A stretch of DNA of 5,247 bases from contig JAHJUB010000059.1 of NCBI GenBank assembly GCA_018829455.1, forward strand, positions 1-5,247, given 5' to 3'. How positions within the stretch are numbered: the first letter of the stretch is position 1; every line of letters starts with the position of its first letter. The position numbers were made by a program, and so were the translations under genes. Origin of the DNA: Candidatus Omnitrophota bacterium (GTDB lineage: Bacteria; Ratteibacteria; UBA8468; MWAK01). Positions 1 to 5,247 of the stretch are shown here, one piece after another. The notes beneath the pieces are model-generated. The model saw only the letters and a program-made list of their open reading frames with translations. It did no database searches and was not told the DNA's origin.

Positions 1-20
1 CACACTAAAGTCAGATGACC

Positions 21-773
21 CTATTTTGTTTCACCCTGCTTCTTCAACCAGGCGCCGAAAAGTTCCAACGGCAGAGGGAAGACCAGCGTTGAGTTCTTTT
101 CCGAAGCAATTTCGGTGGCAACCTGAAGGTAACGCAGTTGGATACCCAGCGGAGACTGTTCCAGAATTCTGGAAGCGGCGACCAGTTTTTCGCTCGCCTG
201 AAATTCACCTTCGGCATTGATAATCTTCGCCCGGCGGTTCCGTTCCGACTCGGCCTGACTGGCCATCGCCCGCTTCATCGTATCCGGCAGTTCCACCTCT
301 TTGACCTCCACGATGCTGACTTTGATTCCCCAGGGGTCGGTCTGCCCGTCAATTATCTGCTGAAGTTTTTGGTTAATCTTCTCCCGTTCCGAGAGCAAAT
401 CGTCCAGTTCCGACTGACCCAGGACGCCGCGCAGGGTCGTCTGGGCGATCTGCATCGTGGCCAACTGGTAGTTTTCCACATCAACCACCGCCTTGCACGG
501 ATCCAGCACCCGGAAATAAATTACCGCATTGACCTTCACCGGAACGTTATCTTTAGTGATAATTTCCTGCGGGGTAACATCAAAAGTAACGGTGCGCAGA
601 CTAATCTTTACCATCCGGTCCACAATCGGAATCAGGAAGAAAAGACCCGGGCCCTTGGCGCCGATGAGGCGTCCCAGCCGAAAAATCACGCCTCTTTCGT
701 ACTCGCTAACAACTCGAATCGTGTTGGAGATAATAATCAAAAAAACTACTCCCAAAAATATCCACATACCCAT
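21..773 (-). CDS. Slipin (stomatin-like SPFH/prohibitin family membrane protein)
   Basis: 250 residues, the usual size for bacterial slipins. An N-terminal membrane hairpin or anchor (about 4-22) is followed by the slipin signature EYERGVIFRLGR (24-35) and GPGLFFLIPIVDRM (41-54). The SPFH core follows: TVTFDVTPQEIITKDNVPVKVNAVIYFRV (61-89, with the Q-E-I-I-T-K-D-N-V-P run), AQTTLRGVLGQSELDDLLSERE (110-131), and WGIKVSIVEVKEVELPDTMKRAMASQAE (148-175). An Ala/Glu-rich coiled coil (about 165-205) then leads to the STLVFPLPLEL tail (228-238). Known role: oligomeric scaffold in the cytoplasmic membrane that organises lipid domains and regulates partner proteins, including channels; bacterial slipins usually pair with an NfeD-type protein. 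No nfeD gene is visible upstream, and only 20 bases remain downstream. The start is supported by AAGGGGGG (778-785) 4 bases before the ATG; a second ATG two codons later (767) would also fit. Its position downstream of two MscS-family genes suggests a membrane-stress group. Confidence 0.94.
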   Translation of the reverse strand: MGMWIFLGVVFLIIISNTIRVVSEYERGVIFRLGRLIGAKGPGLFFLIPIVDRMVKISLRTVTFDVTPQEIITKDNVPVKVNAVIYFRVLDPCKAVVDVENYQLATMQIAQTTLRGVLGQSELDDLLSEREKINQKLQQIIDGQTDPWGIKVSIVEVKEVELPDTMKRAMASQAESERNRRAKIINAEGEFQASEKLVAASRILEQSPLGIQLRYLQVATEIASEKNSTLVFPLPLELFGAWLKKQGETK

Positions 774-933
774 TTTACCCCCCTTATGGCCGTTTATTTT
801 TTACCATATAAACATACGTTTTTGTCAAATACCGAGCATTATACCTACCCGGACATCCTATCAGGCAGGGACCCGGAAAGGATTACTACCCGGCGAGTCA
901 GGTTGACACAACCCTATCAAGTGGGGCTGGAAA
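774..933 (-). other. 160-base spacer upstream of the slipin gene, with short repeats
   Basis: No gene is seen here. It contains CTACCCGG twice (845-852 and 886-893) with a further ACCCGG between them (871-876), given as + strand. There is also a small hairpin, GGTTG-ACA-CAACC (901-913), just after the mscS stop, without a T-run. The repeats lie upstream of a -10-like box for the slipin gene and could be regulator sites, but no known operator is recognised. Confidence 0.4.
838..866 (-). promoter_or_regulatory. Possible promoter for the slipin gene
   Basis: The minus strand carries a consensus TATAAT (838-843) about 65 bases before the slipin ATG. The -35 position (861-866, GCCTGA) is poor; CTGATA with a 15-base spacer is an alternative. 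A perfect TTGACA (823-828) lies closer to the gene but has no convincing -10 at 16-18 bases. A slipin-specific promoter is plausible, not proven. Confidence 0.28.
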
Positions 934-1452
934 TTAAGGACGATTTTGACCATTTTTGATGTGTTTGTATTTAACGATGATCTGCCCCCAGACATTCTTG
1001 TTCGGGACAAGGATGATCTTTTCGTCAGTGGTACGCAGTTTGGTGTTTACGATGCTTATTTCGGTAACGAAACCTTCCACGCCCCCGATTTTAACGTAGT
1101 CTTCTTTTTGGAAAGGTCGGTAGAGTAATATCATCACACCGTTAGCGAAATCAGACAGGATATCTCTTACCGCGAAGCCAACTACCAGCCCGCCCGCGCC
1201 CAACCCCACCAGAAAAGGGCCGATGTTTATTCCTATTTTACTCAGGACAATAATTATTGTTATGGCTAACAGACCGAAACGAACGGTTTCAGAAAAATAT
1301 TTGATTACCAGAAAATCAACTTTGGTTCGCGTTAGGATTCGCTTTATAAACTTTGAGAACAAAGAAGAGAGCAGCCATCCCAAGAGCAGGATAACTATTC
1401 CGCCTATGATTTTAGGTAAGTACTCCAGAATCAATTCAATTGTTTTGGCCAT
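934..1452 (-). CDS. Short MscS-type mechanosensitive channel protein
   Basis: 172 residues, well below the roughly 280 of E. coli MscS. Hydrophobic helices at about 11-33 and 58-74 precede the pore-lining TM3, whose Gly/Ala-rich GLGAGGLVVGFAVRDILS (83-100) corresponds to the E. coli GLAVGLALQGSLSN-type helix. YRPFQKEDYVKIGG (111-124) and TKLRTTDEKIILVPN (137-151) are the classic start and end of the beta domain. The protein stops about 20 residues after the VPN motif, so the C-terminal alpha/beta domain that forms the cytoplasmic vestibule is missing. The 160 bases downstream are too short to hold the missing domain and no continuation was seen, so this looks like a naturally short family member rather than a frameshift. 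Family role: inner-membrane channel opened by tension to release solutes in hypo-osmotic shock. There is no good Shine-Dalgarno: AAAGGG lies 17 bases before the ATG in an AT-rich leader. An in-frame TAA just upstream rules out a longer start. Confidence 0.87.
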   Translation of the reverse strand: MAKTIELILEYLPKIIGGIVILLLGWLLSSLFSKFIKRILTRTKVDFLVIKYFSETVRFGLLAITIIIVLSKIGINIGPFLVGLGAGGLVVGFAVRDILSDFANGVMILLYRPFQKEDYVKIGGVEGFVTEISIVNTKLRTTDEKIILVPNKNVWGQIIVKYKHIKNGQNRP

Positions 1453-1495
1453 ATTTTATTATTTAGCAACCCTTTATCTGTTTTATATACTATTT

Positions 1496-2191
1496 TTATC
1501 CTTCCAGGTCGGGTCCTTTTGGAGTATTTCCGTTTCCCTCCTGCATTTTCTTTAGGAGGCGTTCAATATATTTTTGAATGATATCTTTACAGCCCAAACC
1601 GAAAGCCAGCGCCAAGGCGAAAACAATGCCTGCAAAAATAACCTGAAAAGAAAAGATGAATGTTTTTTCGCCTATTCCCATAAATTCCAACGCTACCATC
1701 AAGATGAAAAGAATGCCGATGCCCTTTACGCTCTGGCTTAAAACACCCGCCTGAGGAAAATTGGCGTTATTGGCAAGGGTTTGAATAAAATTACCGATGA
1801 AATTGACAACCAAAACCCCTATTACAAAAAGAAGCAGCCCGCCGGTAAAGTTCGGGAGGTTCTGAATTATCTTTTCCATCATTAAATCAAACGGCTTGGC
1901 GCCGATCAACATCGTGCCGGAAATAAGAATTATTACGATGATTAGCCAGTAAACAAAAACGGCTGCGAGTTTTGCCGGTGTATAACTCACCTGTCCTTTT
2001 CTCAAAAATTCCGAGATTCCGGTGCGGTTGCAAAAGCTGTCAAAACCGATTTTTCTCAAAACCCAGTCTACCAAATTTCTTAAGAGATAGGCGATCAGCC
2101 AGCACAATACGAAAAAAATGACTAAAAACAATATTTTGGGGATAAAGATAACTACCGTAGTCAACATTGATTTAAATTCCAGCCAGTCCAT
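1496..2191 (-). CDS. MscS superfamily 'TM_helix' membrane protein (CmpX-like)
   Basis: 231 residues with about five hydrophobic helices (roughly 13-37, 73-97, 115-137, 154-173 and 179-201). The arrangement fits the conserved TM helix family (Pfam TM_helix): a NLPNFTGGLLLFVIGVLVV segment (111-129) and a second copy ending FALALAFGLGCKDIIQKYIE (191-210), where the FGLG-KD signature follows the last helix. There is no beta domain, so on its own it lacks the usual MscS vestibule. The cytoplasmic tail is short and charged (KGPDLEG at the end). Known relatives are inner-membrane proteins linked to osmotic or cell-envelope stress; their channel activity is not well established. The start is set by a strong AGGAGG (2199-2204) 7 bases before the ATG. 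The next gene, 43 bases downstream, encodes a short MscS, so the two may act together in membrane-tension sensing. No signal peptide beyond the first helix. Confidence 0.78.
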   Translation of the reverse strand: MDWLEFKSMLTTVVIFIPKILFLVIFFVLCWLIAYLLRNLVDWVLRKIGFDSFCNRTGISEFLRKGQVSYTPAKLAAVFVYWLIIVIILISGTMLIGAKPFDLMMEKIIQNLPNFTGGLLLFVIGVLVVNFIGNFIQTLANNANFPQAGVLSQSVKGIGILFILMVALEFMGIGEKTFIFSFQVIFAGIVFALALAFGLGCKDIIQKYIERLLKKMQEGNGNTPKGPDLEG

Positions 2192-2208
2192 TTTGAACCC
2201 TCCTTTGG

Positions 2209-2277
2209 CCGCCGTAGCAAGGATGCCGAGTGGCGGCTAAGCCGCCTATTCCCGAGGCATCCGCATTGCGAAGGCGG
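2209..2277. repeat. Long nested GC-rich imperfect palindrome (REP-like)
   Basis: Nested inverted repeats fill most of the gap between the opine dehydrogenase and the next gene. The inner stem is GGCGGC (2232-2237) with GCCGCC (2241-2246) around a TAA loop. The middle stem is GGATGCC (2221-2227) with GGCATCC (2256-2262), continued by GCAA (2217-2220) with TTGC (2266-2269) across a three-base bulge. The outer stem is CCGCC (2209-2213) with GGCGG (2273-2277). No T-run follows on either strand, so it is not a typical intrinsic terminator. It may be a REP/MITE-like repeat, or an mRNA structure that protects the upstream operon transcript or separates it from the channel genes. The inverted repeats are directly visible; the role is inferred. 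Confidence 0.75.
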
Positions 2278-2281
2278 GTCT

Positions 2282-3424
2282 TTAAAGCCCTACTGCCAAT
2301 TGTATTATTTCTTTCACCGAAAGCCCCGCAATCCCCAATTTTTCCACCGTTCTCCCCTCTTTCCAATAATCTTTTTGATGCACTGCGGAAGCAATATGGA
2401 TAATAGATTTTATCGTCGGGGTTGCAACCCCAAGCATATCCCCGATGGAGGCGATTGGAACCAGGCTGGCCGGCACATCCTCCCATATATACCGGTGGGC
2501 GATGTTTGGAGGGGCCTTGATGCCTTTATACGCGGCTGTTTTATGAATTGCCTGGTAAAGAGTTTCTCCGGCCGAATTATAAACCTGATAGAGCCATTCC
2601 CTGGCCGAATTCACTTTCACGCCCAGGGCTGCAGCTACGGCGATACGTTCTTTGTCAATCTCTTCCAAAACTTTTGCCAGGGAAGGACTTAAACCCTCCA
2701 GGTAGAAATCAAAATCTCCTTCGGAGTGTTCTATCCAGACCATATTAAAAAGGGTCAACGCGGGATGGAAAACAGCGCCGATGTTATCCAGACTTGTCTT
2801 CAGAATGTTGTCTCCGGGAACGAATTGCGGAAATGCCTGCCTGATTACGAAGAGAACACCGGGAATCCAGTATGCCGGCAGCGTTGCCAGCGGAACGTTT
2901 TCTTTTATCCGGAAAATATGGCTGGCCGCAGGGCCGATGGTTCTGGAAGCATAGAGGAATGTCTGGGTTTCAGCGAGAAAGATTTTTTTGGTTATTCTCC
3001 GATTACGGAGAATTTTCTTGAATTCCAGGACGCCTCCGGTCCTGCCCGGATTCAAAACAATAATTTGCCCGTCATGAAGATAGGGAGCACAGGATTCCGC
3101 AAAAAAAGCGTGCGCCGTCGCAGGAACAACCAGCATCAGTATATCCACCCCATCAACGGCTTCTCCGATATCAGAAGTTATAACTTCAATCTTCCCGAAA
3201 CCATTCACTTCGCCGTCAATCTTGATTCCTCCGTGCCACTTTATCCCGCTTAATCGACCTGGCGTGCGGTTGTATAGATTTACTTTATAACCCATAACTG
3301 CGAGGTGAGCCGCCATGGCCATCCCGCCGTTACCGGCGCCCAATACGCAGAACGAGATATCTTTACCCTTTTCCCGTATTTTGTTTAAGATTTCTTTTCC
3401 TTCTTTTTCTTCAAAATCTTCCAT
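2282..3424 (-). CDS. Octopine/nopaline dehydrogenase family protein (opine dehydrogenase-like)
   Basis: 380 residues from the preferred ATG. An N-terminal Rossmann domain carries GAGNGG (29-34), the GxGxxG dinucleotide loop. Strand 2 ends in YNRTP (51-55), and Arg53, where NAD enzymes often have an acidic residue, hints at NADP(H) preference. LNPGRTGG (124-131) and AETQTFLYASR (151-161) are typical of the family. The C-terminal all-helical domain contains DNIGAVFHP (213-221), with His220 in the position of the catalytic His of octopine dehydrogenases, and the characteristic EDVPASLVP (315-323) followed by GDMLGVATPT (328-337). Known chemistry: reductive condensation of an amino acid amine with a 2-oxo acid to an N-(1-carboxyalkyl)amino acid, or the reverse oxidation. 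Length is normal for the family and no key element is missing. The substrate cannot be read from the sequence. The start overlaps the end of the mutase-like gene by 40 bases, so the two are almost certainly co-transcribed and probably coupled. A GTG 18 bases upstream (3442) is in frame but lacks a Shine-Dalgarno. Confidence 0.88.
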   Translation of the reverse strand: MEDFEEKEGKEILNKIREKGKDISFCVLGAGNGGMAMAAHLAVMGYKVNLYNRTPGRLSGIKWHGGIKIDGEVNGFGKIEVITSDIGEAVDGVDILMLVVPATAHAFFAESCAPYLHDGQIIVLNPGRTGGVLEFKKILRNRRITKKIFLAETQTFLYASRTIGPAASHIFRIKENVPLATLPAYWIPGVLFVIRQAFPQFVPGDNILKTSLDNIGAVFHPALTLFNMVWIEHSEGDFDFYLEGLSPSLAKVLEEIDKERIAVAAALGVKVNSAREWLYQVYNSAGETLYQAIHKTAAYKGIKAPPNIAHRYIWEDVPASLVPIASIGDMLGVATPTIKSIIHIASAVHQKDYWKEGRTVEKLGIAGLSVKEIIQLAVGL

Positions 3425-5076
3425 GGCGACCTTTCTGACCACCGGCCCAATTCACGAATCCTGGCCTTTTCAGAAATAACCCGTTTGGTCTTCGGGTCAA
3501 CAACACAACATTTTCCATTAACAATAGCAGTTTCTATGAAACCCTTCGCAAATTTGCTGCCCTTCAAATGCGGAGCGTCCAAAATGCCTGTTTGCACAGT
3601 CAAACTCAATACTTCCGAATTGGTCAAGGGGTCCTTCTTTTTCAATTTAGCGCCGAGGTCTTCAATGGCCGACAGGATCAGAGACGCCTCCCGCCGTACC
3701 TCCTTTTTTCTCTCCTGAACTTTTTTGTTTTTTACCATTTCCGGCCAATCAACCAATGAATTTTTTATCACACCGTGGGCAATTTTGCAACTCTCAATAA
3801 TTTCTTCTGCGGAAGCCGCGTGGTCGCCTTCGCTGAACCCCACCACATGAACAATATGCGGTTTTAGGGCAAGCGACAGCAGGATAGAAGAAGCCAATTG
3901 GCCCTTGGCAAGGTCCGGGTCGGAAACGAAACTTGCGATACCAGCGCGTACCAGGGTAAAAACGGTAAAGTTCCGGCCGACCAGACTCTCTACCATTTCC
4001 TTCTTCGCAAGCATCTTGGCCAGGTCCATTGCGGGACTTATGCCCGGCGGGGTATTAAACATATATTGAAAAACGTAATTCTTTACGCCAAGTTTTTTAG
4101 CGTTGATTGCAGCGAGAAATGCAGTCGCCGCCTCCAGACTGTCGTGCGCCTGTCTCAATCCCCACTGGTGTGAATCGTTTATCTCTACGGGTATTCCCTG
4201 GTCTGCGTGCCACCTTATCGTTTCCTGATTTTCCCGGATCGCCTTTTCCAGCGGCCGTTTGGACCGGCCGTCCAGAACGCTGTACCAGAAGATAGGAATA
4301 GCACCCCAGGCATTGTTGATTGTTTCGGACAGCATCTTTGCCCATTTCTTCAGGTTGTTGGTACCCGCATAACATCTTACCAGCGGGTAATTGCCGCAGC
4401 GGGAAGCCTGGTAAATCTTTTTCAAATCTGCTTCTTTTCTGACGGACACACCGCCTGCCCCGTCTCGGTCGGGATTCATTTTCCCTGGGTTGAAAAAGTA
4501 CTCCTGGGCGTTTTGGTCCGGGCCGATTGAAAGAATATCCAGGACCTGAGCTTCGGCAATTTTCCTGGCCCCCGCCACCGTTGCGGAAAGAGAAGGTAGT
4601 CCAAAATGATGCCTGATCAGGGGATAGGGATACGAATGATTTATTCTGCTTGCCAGGTCTTGAGGATATGTTGCCTGCTTTGTCTTTCCGGCGTTTTTGC
4701 CCGCGAGAAACTCTTTTATTTCCTTCATATCCCGGTTGCCGGAAATCACAAAACCAAAGAATTTGAACGTTCTGGCAACGCCACAAACGCTTTCGGTTCC
4801 ACCGAAAAGGAATTTCACGCCTCTCACTGCATTTTTATTTTTCTTCAGGGATTGCTCCAATTCCTGGAAAATGCGCTTTGCCACTTCGGGTGTCAGCCGG
4901 TAACTCAACGCAACCGCAGCCGGTTTCTCCGCCTTAATTTTGGCAACCAGGTTTTCGGGCGTGAGACACATTCCCAAAAAGACGGTCTTATGTCCAAAAC
5001 CCTCCGCATAATGGAGAAAATTCAAAATTCCGGCGGTGTGAACGCAATTCCCGATGGTCGCTCCCAAAATTTTCAT
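3385..5076 (-). CDS. Cobalamin-binding, glutamate mutase-like protein (fused B12 domain and TIM barrel)
   Basis: 563 residues. Residues 1-125 look like a B12-binding Rossmann-type domain: a first strand MKILGATIG, then CVHTAG (11-16) at the DxHxxG position with His13 as the candidate lower cobalt ligand, LSYRLTP (57-63) at the SxL position, and FLFGGTES (89-96) at the GG position. Residues about 145-440 look like a TIM barrel resembling glutamate mutase subunit E. The clearest correspondences are an AGT loop (237-239), a PLEKAIRENQ stretch (275-284), a GIPVEIN strand (294-300), LGVKNYVFQY (329-338) and LKPHIVHVVGF (404-414). Residues 480-540 form a small C-terminal domain (DPLTNSEVL, GILDAPHLKG, then CCVVDP), followed by a Lys-rich tail. 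Family knowledge: these enzymes use adenosylcobalamin to rearrange a carbon skeleton by radical chemistry, normally with separate S and E subunits. Here they are fused with the B12 domain first. The usual Asp of DxHxxG is Cys11, and the substrate-binding arginines of true glutamate mutase are not evident, so the substrate is probably not plain glutamate. Cytoplasmic. It starts inside the upstream stop codon (ATGA), with a weak GGGGAAG Shine-Dalgarno. A B12-binding regulatory or corrinoid protein is the alternative. Confidence 0.8.
   Translation of the reverse strand: MKILGATIGNCVHTAGILNFLHYAEGFGHKTVFLGMCLTPENLVAKIKAEKPAAVALSYRLTPEVAKRIFQELEQSLKKNKNAVRGVKFLFGGTESVCGVARTFKFFGFVISGNRDMKEIKEFLAGKNAGKTKQATYPQDLASRINHSYPYPLIRHHFGLPSLSATVAGARKIAEAQVLDILSIGPDQNAQEYFFNPGKMNPDRDGAGGVSVRKEADLKKIYQASRCGNYPLVRCYAGTNNLKKWAKMLSETINNAWGAIPIFWYSVLDGRSKRPLEKAIRENQETIRWHADQGIPVEINDSHQWGLRQAHDSLEAATAFLAAINAKKLGVKNYVFQYMFNTPPGISPAMDLAKMLAKKEMVESLVGRNFTVFTLVRAGIASFVSDPDLAKGQLASSILLSLALKPHIVHVVGFSEGDHAASAEEIIESCKIAHGVIKNSLVDWPEMVKNKKVQERKKEVRREASLILSAIEDLGAKLKKKDPLTNSEVLSLTVQTGILDAPHLKGSKFAKGFIETAIVNGKCCVVDPKTKRVISEKARIRELGRWSERSPWKILKKKKEKKS
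3430..3434 (-). promoter_or_regulatory. Shine-Dalgarno deciding the opine dehydrogenase start
   Basis: On the minus strand AAAGG lies 5 bases before the ATG at 3424. The alternative GTG at 3442 has no purine-rich site at a usable distance. The site sits inside the 3' end of the mutase-like gene, consistent with translational coupling. Confidence 0.5.
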
Positions 5077-5247
5077 TTCTTCGCTTCCCCGATATCACCC
5101 GTCCTTCCTACGAAGGATAAATCCACACCACCGAATCTTTGGCGGAAGATACGGTAATAGAGCAATTCCTCTTTTGACCTGAGTTTTGTATTATCGGGCA
5201 AGTTTCTTTCTCTGGCAAATTCTTCATCGTTTATTATTTTTTCTGCA
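5073..5247 (-). CDS. Asparagine synthase-like protein, C-terminal fragment (gene continues beyond window)
   Basis: Only the last 57 codons are present; the frame is open to the right edge of the window and ends at a TGA (5073-5075). The peptide reads DEEFARERNLPDNTK and then SKEELLYYRIFRQRFGG. By eye this matches the extreme C-terminus of AsnB-type glutamine-hydrolysing asparagine synthases, which typically end with a 'NTPTSKEAYxYRxIFEELFP' type segment after the ATP-pyrophosphatase domain. Known family role: an N-terminal glutaminase releases ammonia and the C-terminal domain adenylates aspartate (or another carboxylate) and forms an amide. The active-site domains lie outside the window, so the substrate cannot be judged; amide-bond-forming or lactam-forming relatives of AsnB are equally possible. 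The stop codon overlaps the ATG of the next gene (ATGA), which indicates translational coupling with the B12-dependent mutase-like gene. The reading frame is clear; the family call is a short-motif inference. Confidence 0.66.
   Translation of the reverse strand, partial: AEKIINDEEFARERNLPDNTKLRSKEELLYYRIFRQRFGGVDLSFVGRTGDIGEAKK

Noticed and set aside
901..913. Terminator after the short mscS gene
   Set aside because: The hairpin has only a 5-base stem and no T-run.
138..959. Long plus-strand open frame (273 codons) opposite the slipin gene
   Set aside because: It lies antisense to a clear slipin gene, has low-complexity, basic, non-family-like translation and no supporting start site; it is a shadow of the real gene.
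2209..2277. Intrinsic terminator
   Set aside because: The stem is strong but neither strand has the following T-run, and the minus strand continues straight into a ribosome binding site.
2172..2486. Minus-strand open frame overlapping the end of the opine dehydrogenase
   Set aside because: It runs through the palindrome and the opine dehydrogenase in a different frame, and its Gly/Arg-rich translation resembles no protein family.
3425..3442. GTG at 3442 as the start of the opine dehydrogenase
   Set aside because: It has no Shine-Dalgarno and only adds six residues ahead of an ATG that has AAAGG at 5 bases; the Rossmann fold begins well after both.
4097..4786. Minus-strand open frame of 229 codons inside the mutase-like gene
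   Set aside because: It is fully contained in the mutase-like gene in another frame, and its translation is rich in Arg, Gly and Pro without domain motifs.
1..5247. CRISPR array, tRNA, rRNA or insertion sequence
   Set aside because: No regularly spaced repeats, tRNA-like cloverleaf, rRNA-like stretches or transposase motifs were seen on reading both strands.

Overview
This is a 5.2 kb bacterial window, moderately AT-leaning, with every recognisable gene on the minus strand, so transcription runs from position 5247 towards position 1. Shine-Dalgarno sites, the standard genetic code, short overlaps between genes and a slipin/MscS gene set all point to a bacterium. An uncultured or deep-branching lineage is plausible from the unusual gene combination, but the sequence alone does not fix the phylum.

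Region 1 (5247 to 2282) is a tightly packed metabolic operon. It starts with the last 57 residues of a protein whose C-terminus resembles glutamine-hydrolysing asparagine synthase (AsnB family). This overlaps by 4 bases (ATGA) a 563-residue cobalamin-dependent mutase-like protein, in which an N-terminal B12-binding domain is fused to a TIM barrel resembling the glutamate mutase E subunit. That gene in turn overlaps by about 40 bases an octopine/nopaline (opine) dehydrogenase family gene. An amide- or amino-acid-activating enzyme, a radical carbon-skeleton mutase and an N-(carboxyalkyl)amino-acid dehydrogenase, all translationally coupled, suggest a small pathway that builds or breaks down a modified amino acid or opine-like compound. 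I know of no described pathway with this trio, and it is the most interesting part of the window.

Region 2 (2281 to 2192) is a short spacer dominated by a long, nested, GC-rich imperfect palindrome with no T-run. It looks like a REP-type element or mRNA-stabilising structure rather than a classic terminator.

Region 3 (2191 to 934) holds two membrane proteins of the mechanosensitive channel superfamily: a five-helix 'TM_helix' (CmpX-like) protein and a very short MscS that keeps the pore helix and beta domain but ends before the usual C-terminal alpha/beta vestibule domain. A 160-base spacer with a consensus-like -10 box and short direct repeats separates them from region 4.

Region 4 (773 to 21) is a slipin (stomatin/SPFH family) membrane scaffold gene. 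Regions 3 and 4 together form a membrane-tension/membrane-organisation group that appears functionally separate from the metabolic operon upstream.
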